64,000 nt of DNA from Haplomitrium mnioides (GCA_049999725.1 JBNGIS010033894.1:143933-207932), one strand, 5' to 3'. Positions 44,401-55,625 are shown, counted from the first letter of the stretch. Notes: generated by a model not told the origin, from the letters alone. Program-made: numbers and translations.

Positions 44401-45115
44401 AATGTTTAAAATGTGTCAAAGCTTTCCTGATTACAAGTCTTAGCGAGGCGCTTCAATTATCCTATAATCATAAACCTCAGGTGACTCTTTTGTTGGAAAC
44501 TTGGAATTTCAAAATGTTTTGCAGCAACGTCTCTCTCTATTCAAAGTATACATGATATTTCTTTTAATCAACAATTCAAGTTTCGGTTAAATAATTCCAA
44601 GACCAAGATTTGGAGCAAATAGTTTTCAACAGATGAATTTTGGTTGCCTGCAGATGGTGTTTCTCAACTCAAATGTCTACCTTAAGTGGACAGAGAAATT
44701 TTGAGTTCAATATTGATTCCTCTCAAGGCATATTCTGAAATCAAACGATCTCAAAAGGAAGAAAGAGAAGTGGATGCCGAGAAAGTGGTATTTTCAATAA
44801 GGGACAACATAAGTGAGAACTACTACAACTTTGAAACAAAAAAACGATGACTCAAAGCAAAATTTACCTTTCCACCTTCACAAGCGTCAAACACTTATAA
44901 TGATTTTCAAAAATTTTGTCTAGACTCTCAACTTCATGCTCAACAGACATAAGAAGATACTCCGGTACAGCAAATACTTTCTAGACATCAAGCAATCTAT
45001 GATGGAGCACCTAGGCCATGAGAAGGGACTCTTTCACACAATACTCGATATGGGCATAAATTCGGCAATCTACATAAGATGAAAGCTAAAATGTTTATTT
45101 GTGTTGTTCCGTCTC
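41452..45115 (+). pseudogene. DUF7869-type transposase-like gene, reference copy B
   Basis: Starts ATG 41452 (MVGVFKCKKRLEFQ), matching the start in copy A. The N-terminal block is followed by ELSPIAGFSYGSNHPAQHKN, GPKPKWVNTL and RKVHHD-SFVKKKLDSMS, with NFFQGHCERIPTHEVYNLL and RFVVCETCEEIKS (a C-x2-C pair) before a donor near 43160. After a hairpin-bearing intron come YKRQLFLH-like remnants and the catalytic-type exon (44028-44555): VGVHVVDALIFNHALSS, LYLQLDNTTRQNKN, GYTHDQIDQMFSQ and ALQLSYNHKPQVTLLLETWN. This is the best DUF7869 block in the window. An A-homopolymer near 42831-42849 shifts the frame. The C-terminal end (SKVESEEVDMSD in copy A) is lost; homology stops near 45115. Confidence 0.8.
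43160..43840 (+). other. Intron of the DUF7869 gene in copy B
   Basis: Begins at a GTAACA donor shared with copies A and C. It contains a palindrome with 12-bp arms (CAAATCCTATGC / GCATAGGATTTG, 43512-43537, 2-nt centre), TCTATGCTCGCATAGACT near 43351 and one copy of the 90-bp unit that is triplicated in copy A. The acceptor was not fixed. Confidence 0.55.
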
Positions 45116-45119
45116 TCTT

Positions 45120-45300
45120 TATTTGTGAGTGTTGAGATGGTGAGTTCAGATTCCTATTCGCGCATAGACTTTGGGGTGGAGTGTTCAAATGGTGAGTTCG
45201 GATTCCCATGTACACATAGACTTTAGGGTGGTTTGTTCACATGTTGAGCTTGGATTCCTATGCGCGCATTGACTTTTAGGTGGAAGTCTATGCCTTTCAC
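45120..45300. repeat. Hairpin repeats in the DUF7869-side tail of E/B
   Basis: Three units with a ~56-bp spacing combine GTTGAG-TGGTGAGTT-GGATTCC with TATGCGCGCATAGACTTT-type palindromes. The same unit occurs on the opposite strand at 57960-58070 in copy C. Confidence 0.75.
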
Positions 45301-46030
45301 AAGTTCTACTTCTCATGTACAACTTTTAAACTTCTTCATACAAAGACTACTGATTACAACTTTGCTTGTACACAAGTCATAGATTCTTTTGTAAATCTTG
45401 AGACCTTTGTTTGGTTGAATCAAGTCTAAAACTTGGAGATGTTTCTTGTTTACAATCTTAATTCAATCTCCTTAGTTACTACCTTTGTTATTCTGAATTA
45501 TGATACGTTTCTGTATATGCTTCATTGAACTATGAAATATTTTTAAATGCTGAAACTTTTTTGAAAGCCCACATTCACTTTTGATTGCATAGATTTTCAA
45601 CTACAAGTGAAAGCTTCCTTCTTTCTTGACATTTAAAATAAAGATCCTAAATTCATGCAATGTTTTGTTTTCTTTGTTTTTATGTTTACCATTGCAAACT
45701 TTTTCTCTTGACTTCTAGTCCCCTCAGACTTTTTCTTTATGTTTTGTAATTTTTTTTCCAACAAAAAATTTTGAAAGAGCACCATGTCTACACGCATCTA
45801 GAGTTTGTGCAATCAAACATATTTCAAAATAGTTTCTTGTGACATGTATTTCAACTTTTGGGCTTAGAGTTGTAATCAATGATAAATGCAATTTTTTTTA
45901 TGAAAACTTACTATAATTTTTATGCTTTTCATCAAATTTGAGTTTTCCAATATTTTCATAAAACTAATAATAATGATTGATTTTGCATAACAAAATTGAC
46001 TTTTTCTCTAACAGGCTTGTTGAAACGGCC
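45301..46030 (+). other. DUF7869-side tail of E/B
   Basis: Non-coding. It aligns in order with the minus strand of 57380-57900 and 55790-55925 in copy C, sharing blocks such as GACCTTTGTTTGGTTGAATC and ATTTGAGTTTTCCAA. The copy C alignment is interrupted by a truncated copia at 55926-57380. Confidence 0.75.
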
Positions 46031-46400
46031 TATAGGCTTTTGGCTCCTGATGACGAAAGCAGGGCGGGGCGCAGTCAGACAGGGCCGGATACGGTCTGAC
46101 AGAAAAGGGAAAAAGGAACGGACAAAAAAAGGAATAGATTAACAAGGCTCCGAGAAAGTCATTGGCTTTTTTGCTGAGCATAAAAAGATGGAATTATTTG
46201 ACGTGTTTCCGGCATGAACGGAATCCCGGTCAAGAAGGAGAAGCTAGCAAAGATCAGAAAGATTGGAATGGGTGTAGAAATATGTATTAGAGTACCAAAT
46301 TGGCTAATGCTTGAAGGTTGATGCGATGTATTCCACCGGTTGACAGGAAACTTAATTATTGGTATATTGATTGGCCCTATACATATAGAGATAGGAAAAA
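46031..46400 (-). pseudogene. ccmC: Mitochondrial DNA insertion carrying a ccmC fragment (NUMT)
   Basis: On the minus strand the frame reads PISICIGPINIPIIKFPVNR, WNTSHQPSSISQFGTLIHIS, TPIPIFLIFASFSF and GIPFMPETRQIIPSF. This closely follows the C-terminal region of plant mitochondrial CcmC, the haem-handling membrane protein of cytochrome c maturation. The fragment and its 3' flank interrupt the transposon tail exactly between GAAACGGCC (to 46030) and AAAAAACTCATG. Copy C has these blocks joined with only ~15 bp between them (about 55750-55785). It is a partial, non-functional nuclear copy. Confidence 0.85.
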
Positions 46401-46469
46401 ATCCAAAAAAACTCATGTACTTTTTGTTTTTAAAAAATAACCTCATTTTTTTTTATGTTTTTTGATTTC

Positions 46470-46550
46470 AAAAATCACAATTTTTTGCAAAAAAAAAAAA
46501 AGTTTATGTTCTAAGTAGCCTATTTCTAGTTCAAAGTAGTAGTTGTTTCT
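46470..46550 (-). repeat. Right terminal inverted repeat of E/B
   Basis: Read inward on the minus strand: ACTACTTTGAACTAGAAATA, GGCTACTTAGAAC, a T-run, then TTGTGATTTTTGAAATC. It matches the left terminus of E/B and the left end of copy C. Confidence 0.7.
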
Positions 46551-47199
46551 CTTGTACCTCTATAATTTATGTGTGTATAGAGTTACAAGCAAGACTAAGA
46601 AAATCATAGACGCGGATAAGGTCTCAATGAAAAATAACAAATCTTTTCTGTGTTTAGATTCTATGTCTACATAGAGTTGCAAATAACAATAGCAAATCTT
46701 ATGTACGTGTAGACTTTATGCACGCATAAGGTTTCAAAGATAAATAACAATTCTTATGCTAACAAAGATTCTATGTGCGCATAGAGTTACAAATAACAAT
46801 AATGAATCTTATGCAATGTGTAAGATTACAAACCAAAACTACGAATCTTACAAGCACATTGGAATACAAACAACAACAAAAAAATCCTATGTGTGCATAG
46901 ATTTTATATTTGCATGGGGTTGCAAACATCAATAATGAATCTTATACATGCATTGGATAACAAACGATATAAACAAATCATATGCTCATATAAGATTACA
47001 ATTAACAATAAAAAAATCCTATCCAGGTATAGACTCTATGCTCGTCTACTACCAGAACCAACAATAATTAATCACTTGAGCACTTAGAGTCTCTTGTACA
47101 TTTGGAATCTTTTAAGCTCATAGAATTCAAAAAATGGCAAGTGATAAATATTAAAAAAGAAGCACAACAATCTTGAATAACAAAAACCAAAAACATAAA

Positions 47200-48760
47200 A
47201 AAAAACCTTTTTCAATCTTCAAAATGGATCCTTTCCGCAATGATTTTATTTAATTGCACGTCTTACAAACATTAAATCTATTGTAGTAAGGAGTTTTAAC
47301 AATTGAAAAGTGTGTTCTCCAATGTTTTGTAAAACCAAAGAAACTTGGAATGCAATTGGGATCCTTCTTTTTCAAATAAGTTGTATGATACTTATAAACT
47401 TTTCATTTGGTAAAACTTTGAGGAAAATTATATATTTTGTGAGTTGACATTCTCTTACAATGTCTTTGAAAAAAATATTCCATCTACTCACTTGCAAATA
47501 CCCTCTAGTAAGTAAATCTCTCTTTCCAAAAGTACCTCTAAGATTTGAGTTTCTCAGTTGTTGTATCTTTTGGTTTTTATCGTTCATTTCAAATAAATTT
47601 AACTTGAATGCTCTTCTACATACAATAGTATCGCCAAGTAGAGTACATTAATTGTAGAGGTTTGAAAGCTTTGATAAAATATATATTGTAAAACGATTAA
47701 CTATTATTTCAACAACATGAAATTCTTCTCAACTTAAAAACTGATGACGAGTTGAGTTTCTTCTTTATAAAGCTCTTGTTATAATAAATTTCTGGCTAAG
47801 AATTGTCTCCAAAATTATTTTCTACTTGGATTTTAGCCCAAATAAAGAGCTCATATGTTTGGTTGGTCGATGAGTCCATATGCAAATCCAACTATTGGAA
47901 ATAAAGTATTATCATTAAGTTCTTCTACATCATCCGAAGTATACATTAGTTTCAAAGTGTGATTTCTAAATCTAGGTAAATATGTTTCTGTTGTGAGATA
48001 GCTCGACCTAGACAAAACAACACTCTCACCAAAATCTTGAATACATTGCAACAATTTTCTCAAATAAATGAAGCATTTGGTAACTTATTTTTTACTGAGA
48101 TTCATTATTGGAACTTTCATTTGACTATTCAATTAGCCACTTTCTTTTTCTAGATGTTTATCTTGTCATGATTTCAAGTCTAACTTGAGTAGATATAACA
48201 TTTAGATTGAATGTTGCCAAATGCTACAACATATTGCAATCAAAACTGAATTCATGTTTTAATTTTGTCTTCAAAGTCATATCAACAAATATATTCTAAT
48301 CTTGGACTTTGTGATCTTCATTAGTTGATGACAAAGATACGTCAACAACTTTCTCAATTTAGTGGTGTGAATGCTATCAAATAGTCTTCAGGGTATCACT
48401 CTTTTGCTTGGGTTCCATTAGAGAAGCTCTAGTTCTATAGTAATGAAATTTGGTTGGAGTATTAAAGCCCATACACACATGAAGTCTACTGTTTTGGAGT
48501 TCCCTTGAAGGAGTACTTGTTGATCATTTGACTTGTATATTAGGTCTTATGCACTCATAGGGTTAACTCTTAGATCCTTTACACACATAGCACTCTTATG
48601 GTTGTCATCCATTGACATATCTTGTTGTAAAATCGACATATTTTTGCCCAAAGTACTTGCCATCATACTTGATACTTTTGGTTCACCAATGTTTCTATTC
48701 TCAACATGATGATTTAAAAGATGATCACCTTTCTTTCTAGTAGTGAAAGTTTTTTTACAT
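47200..48760 (-). pseudogene. DUF7869-type gene, 5' half, copy D
   Basis: On the minus strand: EPKVSSMMASTLGKNMSILQQ near 48640-48690 (PKASSVMAS in copy A), FAYGLIDQPNI (47851-47880), and NDKNQKIQQLRNSNLRGTFG then IFFKDIVRECQLTK (47372-47587), ending at a C-x2-C type segment near 47260. It is interrupted by stops. The 3' half is at 33676-35450 beyond the E/B insertion. Confidence 0.7.
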
Positions 48761-48978
48761 CTCTTGAAATTTCAATCGCATTTTGCCTCTTTTGCTCTTG
48801 CGATTGGAAATGTACAAAAAGATAGAAAGCTAAATGAATTTAATGAACAAATCAATACATTATACATACGTAAAAGAAAGCCATTTTTTTGGAAAAAAAA
48901 CTACACAAAACAACAAAATAGTGAATTTGTTCTAGAAAAAAAAGAAAACAAAACTTGGAAAGTTGCATGTCATCAATG

Positions 48979-49076
48979 TTTTATATGCTATTTTTGTTAC
49001 CAAAAAAGATGACATAGCAAAATCTACACAAATGATATTTTGGCAAGAAAATAACTTTTTTTTTCTAGGTATAAAA
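48979..49076. promoter_or_regulatory. Bidirectional promoter of copy F/D
   Basis: Leftward TATA (AGCATATAAAAC on the minus strand, about 48979-48990) and rightward TATAAAA (49070-49076) with the same ~90-bp spacing as copies A, C and E/B. The sequence between is more decayed. Confidence 0.55.
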
Positions 49077-49199
49077 GAAAATGAGATAGAAAGTTTTTTG
49101 TCATTGTGATGAGCTCACTTGTCAATTTGCTTTTGGTTTTTTATGAGTGATTTTGTATTTACTTATCATTTGGCTATACGTTTCTTGTTAGCTTCATAG

Positions 49200-49480
49200 T
49201 AGAATTTGTTCTACTTTTTTTGCTCATCTCACCCCTTTTTAAGACTCGCAAATATAGAAACAGAGGCAATAGTAGCAAGACCTACTCAATCTAAACCATA
49301 TCAGTTTGTCGATGTGATTAAATTTGTTGAGCCAACAAGATTAGCCAAAAAAATAGCTAATTTTATGTGGAACCATGAAGTACCCTCAAAACCACTTGTA
49401 ACTATTTCATGACAAAGACCAAAAATTTAACATGGGCATACTTGCACAAGTAATGATGATCAATCTTTGAATTCTTCACT
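49200..49480 (+). pseudogene. Methyltransferase gene 5' fragment, copy D
   Basis: IETEAIVARPTQSKPYQFVD followed by VIKFVEPTRL and, in another frame, DQKFNMGILAQVMM. These correspond to exon 1 of the E gene (QPKPYRYLDVV... GEKFN). The rest is lost; 49481-49959 is AT-rich with no recognised feature. Confidence 0.6.
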
Positions 49481-49959
49481 GCAAAATCTGACCAATGGAT
49501 AAATGTTTCCTCTATTTCTTTGGTGAAATTCTTTTTTCTTTAGAAATTTGCCACCTTCAAGATTTTTCTACATAATTGAGTCTCAAATTTGATTTGAAGA
49601 TTTATGAATATCTCTTCACAAATTGATTCGAAGGCCAATCTATTGATCAATAAGGGTTTTCTCATTTTATTTGCTCCCAAAATTCTTCAATCTCTCTTCA
49701 TTTATATATGTGAAATCTCATTCACGGAGTCCAATGGAAGTGACATCACTGTTGTGCTCTTCTTCTTTAGGAAAAATTACTTTATTATAAATTTTAATTA
49801 ATAATGTGCAAAGAGAGCTTTAGAAAAAAGACATGTACATGGCAGATACAATGCACTAGGCTTAAGAAGGGAGAAAATGCAAAAAATTAGAAGGAGTTCA
49901 ATCCAATAGAAGGAAAGAGAAATATCTATGGAATTGAAAATTTTTGATTTTTATAGATG

Positions 49960-51227
49960 ACAAAAATCTGGTACTTCAAATTCTTGTCGAAATTTTGATT
50001 TCATTAAAGCTTGTGAAGTTCTGAGTACGCTGTTTGAATGGTTGAGAATGTTGCCTAGCTTTTGTAGCAATAAGTAATGAGTCATACCGCTTCGCCATGT
50101 GCAATGCTTTTTGTAATTGAGCAGGATCTCTTCTTGTAGCTTCCATTCTCGTGCGGGGTTTCAGTCCTCTAGCAAAGCATTCTAGTGTTTTTCTTCTCTT
50201 ATATCAAGAATTTGCATGATTATATCATAAAAATGTGTAGCATAGCTTCTCGCTATACCAAGTTGCTTCAATTTGATCAATCAATCTTTTGCTACTTTTG
50301 AAGCACGTACAACCCTAAATCTTGAACTCACTGCTTCTTTGAGCTCACATCAAGAAAAAATTGGAGCAAGAAATCCACGTTAGGCTTGTTCAATTTGATA
50401 TCTCCACCAAGTCTTTGCAACTCTGTCTAATTGACTTACCACAAATAGAATTTGTTGACCATATTTTCCAATGTTTATAGCTTCAAAATATTGCTCACAA
50501 TCAAATATAAAGTTCTCAGATCCACTACAAACCATCTTCCCATCATATGCTTTTAGCATTGAAAATCGCTCATAGCTTTTTTCTTCCTGAAAAGTTGCTC
50601 TTTCTTTCATTCTCACTTCCAAAAGACCTAAAAGTTGTTCAAGCCATTATTCCATTACTTGAACCACCACCTCTTGATTCTCCATGTAACTCACCACTAA
50701 TAAGAATCGTAGCTCTGATACCAATATAAAAGAACTCAAAGACCAATTCCAAATGAGTAAGAACTTATAGTGGACTCTAATAGAGTTCTTTATTCAAATG
50801 CTAATAAGGCAAAAAAAGACAAGAAAAGCCACTACAAGATAACTCTAATAGAGCTATGCAACTCAAAGCCCAAGCTAAGACCAAGAGTGCAAGCAAAAGC
50901 CAAGCAACCAAATAACCCAAGTGATTCGAGAGGAACTCTAGAATGAGAAGTGGGGCTATGAAGATTTTCTATTTTCATAAGAGAAGAAGGCATCATCCCT
51001 CTTTCTTCACTTACAAGTCATTTCCAATTTCAACTTTAAAATTGATCACTTACAAGTCACTTCCGATTTCAACCTTAAAATTAATCACTTAGAAGTCACT
51101 TCTAATTTCAACCCTAAAAACTGTAAAAGTGACTTCAAACTCAAGTAATCTTACCTCAATTCAACCCCAAAAATGACCCTCTACCACTTACTTCACTCCT
51201 CTATATTTTCTTATAAATAGTACAACA
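49960..51227 (-). mobile_element. Gypsy fragment 1: 5' LTR and gag (minus strand)
   Basis: The 502-bp LTR (50726-51227) on the minus strand starts TGTTGTACTATTTATAAG. Directly inside it lies TTGGTATCAGAGCTACG, a tRNA-iMet-type primer-binding site (50712-50724). Gag follows on the minus strand (50380-50622: MLKAYDGKMVCSGSENFIFD, FVVSQLDRVAKTWWRYQ). The element stops before pol near 49960. The LTR is homologous to 53379-53787 but inverted relative to it. Confidence 0.8.
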
Positions 51228-53787
51228 TAATGTTTACACCAAAGGAGGCAAAAAAATTAGAGCTTTCAATGGATTTGCAAGCTTCTATTGACGATTCATC
51301 CATTATTATGCGCATATTGTTGCACCTTTTACAAACCTACTAAGTAAGGAGGTGAAGTTTTAATGGACCATCAAAGAGAAAACAACATTTTAATAGCTCA
51401 AGGATGCAATCTCTTTTCATCATATTCTACAACCATATGATCTAAAGACATGTTGCATAGTTGATTTTGATATTTCTAATTTTGTTATTGGAGTAGTTTT
51501 ACAACAAGAGTTTAAGGATGGACTTCATCCAATTGCCTTTATGAAGGTTAAATGCGGTAGAGAGAAATTATTCTACAAAGATCGAGAGAAATTGACAATG
51601 GTTTATAGTACTAAGGTATAGAAACACTATCTTTTAAGAATGTATATACTTATGCACACATATCACAAGTATATACTACAAACAATCCATTTGGAAAATA
51701 TGACAAGTCGTCATCATTGATGGGAAGATCAGTTACAACTCTTCCATATCAAGCTAGAGTACAAGCTTGGAAGGTTCCACACCATTCCTGATGCACTATC
51801 ACAAAGATCAATTCATTGAGTGAATACAACAAAGGTAGTAAACATTAGCACATTACATTTGGATGAAGCAACTAGTGGAAGTTATCACCAAAAACTACAA
51901 GAAGGTATTTTTTTTAGTCTTGTTTGGGCATGATTGGTCATCAAAGATAATGAGTATCATTTGCTTTCCATTTGAGATAGTATTAATACTTTACAAGAGC
52001 CATCAATTATATGTTCTATAATATGATACATTTTGAATGGCTTGTTTACAAGAAGCACATGACATTTCTATATCAAGGCATCTTCGAGTAGATAAAACTA
52101 TATAGCTACTTTAGAGTACTTGGTGGTAGCCGAACTTGGCTCGAGATGTTCATAGTTTTGTTCGTTTGTGTGAAAGTTGTCAAAGAAACAAAGCTTCAAA
52201 TCAAGAACCAATGGAACTTCTTCAGCCACTACTAATTCCTACTACTTGTTGGGATCATGTAAGTTTGTTTCTTGTCACTTCACTTCCAACTACGCCTCAT
52301 AGATTTACTACTATTTTGATGTTTGTAAACAAGCTCAACAAGAAGATTCATTTAGCACTAACAACTGATATAGTAGATGGTCTATACTTGGCAAAAATTT
52401 ACCTTGATATTGTCTTTCATCATCATAGAATACCTAAGGTGCTAATATCTGATAGGGATCTGCATTTCACTTAAAAGTTTTGGCAAGAGTTATTCAAACT
52501 TGTAAGAACCAAACTCTCTATGTCTAATACTTATCATCTTCAAATAGATGGGCAAGTAGAGCCTGCTAATTGCACCATCAAGGATTTGGTTTGTGTGTTC
52601 ATTAATGTTCATCACATCAATTGGGATAGTTTCTTACCAAAGGTGGAGTTCACCTACAACAACTCCAAACAAGCAAGAACTAGGTTTTTTTATTTCTTTG
52701 TTAACTTGGATCAACATCCTCTTGTTTCACTGGTTTGCCTCCTTCTTCTTCTTCCAATGTTCCAAATATTTCTACCTTTTTGTCTCATTTATCTTCTTCT
52801 TTGCAAGATGCTTGCAACCATCTTAATGTTGCTTGAAATCGATAAGATCAATATGTCGATAGCCATTATCATGATATCTCTTATGTTTTAAGTGACAAAG
52901 TTATGTTATCTACTCATGATCTCTCATTGTCTTTAGATACTCTAGTCCATAAGTTATCTCCTACTTGGATTGGTCATTTCTCTATTTCTTAAGTTATTTT
53001 TCTCGTTGCTTATAAACTTAATCTTCTACTTCATATGAATATTCAACTTGTGTTCCATGTCTCTAAACTTAAGCCTTTTGTCCATAGTCCATCTTCTTTT
53101 CAAAATTTTGCTCAACTTCCTCCTTCGACTATTGTTCTTGAAGATCATAAAGAATTTCAAGTGGCTCGCATTTTGGCAAAGAGAGTTATCAAGCAATGAC
53201 GACATCCACAAGTTCAATACAAGGCTTTGTAGAAAGGCTATCCTTTTCATAATACTATTTGAGAACCTTATTCAAACCTTGAGAATGCTGAAGAGGCTAT
53301 TCAATTATTTGAAAGTTACGATAATGAAGAGAACGTCATCGATTAGAAAAATGAGATTATGTAATAGTACAAGCATGATGTTGTGCTCTTTATAAGAAAA
53401 TATAGAGGAGTGAAAGAAGTGGTAGAGGGTCACTTTTAGAATTGAAATTATATTTAGGTTACTCACTTTTGAAGTTACTTTAAGATTGAAGTGAGATAAG
53501 ATTACTTGCTTTTGAAGTAAGATAAGATCACATTTAGGGTTGAAATTGGAAGTGACTTGGAGGTAAAGAAAGGGGGATCACAACTTTTTTTCTTGTGTAA
53601 ATTGAAGAGCATCACAATCCCACTTCTTATTCTGAAGTTCCTCTCAATTTGGTTTGGCTCTTTGGTTACTTGGCTTTGGCTTGCACTCTTGGCTTTTGCT
53701 TACTTATTGGCCTTGAGTTGCAGAACATTTTTAGAGTTATCTTAGAGTTTTTACTCATTTAGAAGTTGTTCCTTGAGTTCTTTTACA
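51228..53787 (+). mobile_element. Gypsy fragment 2: pol, chromodomain and 3' LTR (plus strand)
   Basis: Begins in the reverse transcriptase thumb (FNGFASFYRRFIHYYAHIVA, 51268-51330). RNase H follows (CIVDFDISNFVIGVVLQQEF, PDALSQRS), then integrase (52060-52720) with RLCESCQRNKA, ISDRDLHF and TYNNSKQA. Near 53125-53330 comes a chromodomain: FQVARILAKRVIKQ, VQYKAL-KGYP and EPYSNLENAEEAIQLFESY. A 409-bp 3' LTR (53379-53787, TGTTGTGCTC...TTTTACA) ends it. The chromodomain places it among chromoviruses. Stops throughout; no gag or 5' LTR on this strand. Confidence 0.85.
52060..52720 (+). pseudogene. Chromovirus integrase
   Basis: The open pieces MARDVHSFVRLCESCQRNKA (zinc domain), WDHVSLFLVTSLP and FVNKLNKKIHLA (first catalytic D replaced by N at MFVN), VLISDRDLHF (second D), and SNTYHLQIDGQVEPANCTIK (third position: the usual E reads as VEPAN). 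The latter part is broken by stops after TYNNSKQ. Confidence 0.8.
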
Positions 53788-55625
53788 TATCCTCTCTCTC
53801 ATATATGCATATGATAATACTGGTACAATGATTATCTCTCTCTCTCTGGGTAATTTTTTTATCAACAAAAGTTCTTTAACTTGAAATTATTATATTATTG
53901 TAAGATAAGCAAACTAGAGGAAATATTGAAAAAACATGTTAAACTTAAGTCAATATATTCTATTGTTTTCTTGTAATTTTTAGAACACCTTTAAGATACA
54001 AAATCCTATGACATTTACACAAAATAAAATCCAAAAAAGATGATGCTACAACAGACATTGATACATAAATCTATAATTTTCAAAGAGATGCTTTGAACTT
54101 CTATTTAGTTATAGAAAAGATAAAAACAAAAAAGAAGAACTATGCTTGCATAGACTTCAAGCTCACATATTTTAAAAACATGATCCATTTTATCATAATT
54201 AATCTGGCATTCCTATGCATACATACAATCAATCACTTATAACTCACACAAATGAATTCCCAAAATAAAATTTTATAAATAACTTAGGTGTAGAATGATA
54301 TCGTCATTCAAGATTGTAATAAATGTAACATAGAGATAACAGAAAACAAATCTTACGAAGGAAGATATTTTGTGCAAAAATATAAATTGATCAAACAAGA
54401 ACGTCCATACCAGCATAGACTTCCTTGCTTACTCTTACAAAAGATTAGAAGTTTTATTCAAAATCATTTATTGAGAGAAAGTAGATCGTGAGGTTGGTAT
54501 TTAATAGCTTATACATTGAATGTTACGTGAATCAAATATCCTTTACTAAAATAAAAGAGACCTTATATAAGATATTTGTTTTAAATAAACATTTTGCTAT
54601 ATTAAAAATATATATCATGTGCAACTTCTACTTTACTCTTGTCCTCTTCAAGACCAATTGTATCATCCAAATCAATAGACCAAAAAGCTTGGGCATCTGC
54701 AACCGCAACGAAATCCTGTTGAGAGTTCTTGGTCCCCAAAATAGCTAAAGAATCACAAGATGCATCAGCAGTACCAAGAGGAACATGCTCCTCATAGTAC
54801 ACATAGACAATCTGAGATTCCATGACATCTAATGGCAAAGACACCATCTTCAAAACTCTTTGTGGAATATAGATAGACCGATGTCTATCATATTCCACAA
54901 CTACACAACTTCCTATTACCTTAAGAGCACAGATAAGACCTATGTCTGATCCAAAGCAAAGATCAAGGATCCAATCTTGCTTAAAAGATAAATGGTCAAC
55001 AAAAAAGTTATACAAAGCTTGTAGCTTTTAATAAACATTCGCATAGCATCATCTCTTGGATGTTTCAATTTTTCTAAAACTGCACGACAATTGAATGCAC
55101 TCTGCATTTTTTGGTCAAGGATGCCTAGTTGCATCTTTAGAGTGTAAATTGAAGAGCTTTTTGCTTTGTTTCACCTCCTTTGTCCAATATCCCATAGTCC
55201 AGTACTCGTAGGTGTGTGTGACTCTGGGACCACCTAAAGGATGTATGTTGGTTTTGTCCTTGCAATAATCAAAACAAACATATAAGTGATTGCCAAAAAA
55301 AATACAATAGTACAATAGACTTCAAAAAGTACAATAGACTTTGAAAAGTACATCCTTCATGATGTCAAATTGCTACGAGGAATCAATAATAGAAAACGAC
55401 CAAAAATTTGAAGTAGCAATCACTACAAAAGAGAATATCATGTAAAAAATATTGTCCTTGCTAAAGGGCTTAAAGTCATCATGCTTACATTTCTTAAGGT
55501 TGTAAGTGTTAAGAATATCAATTGCTACTTAAGTCAAACTTCTTGCTTTCACCAAACCCTTTAGAAATGTTGCGTTCGACTCCTCGTGGACTTGAAATAT
55601 GTTGCGTTTAGTCTGTCAACATAGG
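53788..55625 (-). mobile_element. Transposon copy H, methyltransferase 3' half and tail
   Basis: The tail 53890-54601 aligns with 7297-8065 of copy A. The gene portion is 54602-55625. It is bounded on the left by the chromovirus LTR and on the right by the terminus of copy C, which is inserted in its coding region. The dinucleotide run (TC)n near 53837-53847 lies at the left edge. Confidence 0.65.
54602..55625 (-). pseudogene. Methyltransferase gene, 3' half, copy H
   Basis: On the minus strand: VHEESNATFLKGLVKARSL, then KKCKHDDFKPFSKDNIFYMI and FWSFSIIDSS (motif IV region; the IADIPY tetrad itself is lost), TNIHPLGGPRVTHTYEYWTM, GYWTKEVKQSKKLFNL, HPRDDAMRMF and NFFVDHLSFKQDWILDLCFG then SDIGLICALKV (motif I, with GSG changed to GSD). 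It ends VVEYDRHRSIYIPQRVLKMV ... KSKVEVAHDIYF. The C-terminal 137 codons are open, making this the best preserved motif I exon in the window besides copy E. Motif I damage argues against activity. Confidence 0.75.

Larger units (their letters stand above)
35761..46550. mobile_element. Two-gene TIR DNA transposon, reference copy E/B
   Basis: The most complete member of the family, about 10.8 kb. Left terminus GCCGCTACTTTGAACCAGGA plus ACCGCTACTGAGTTC is mirrored at the right end (46505-46550; complement ACTACTTTGAACTAGAAATA then GGCTACTTAGAAC). Both ends are backed by a run of T and a TTGTGATTT block. Inside are a leftward ParB-methyltransferase gene (36781-40994) and a rightward DUF7869 gene (41452-45115) around a shared promoter (41175-41278). 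Later changes include a mitochondrial insertion (46031-46400) and a 100-N gap. A target duplication could not be fixed because the exact outermost base is uncertain. Both genes are pseudogenes. Confidence 0.75.
46551..49480. mobile_element. Transposon copy F/D, right part
   Basis: Carries the 5' half of a DUF7869 gene (minus), the promoter, and the start of a methyltransferase gene (plus). It continues copy F, the two being separated by E/B. A hairpin-rich, intron-like stretch (46560-47100, GT-ACAAA-AACAAT-A-AATCTTATG units) adjoins the E/B right end. Confidence 0.65.

Noticed and set aside
48743-49012. 89-residue plus-strand frame as a gene
   Set aside because: It is antisense to the 5' end and promoter of the copy D DUF7869 gene and is rich in K/N/F, as expected from A/T-rich DNA.
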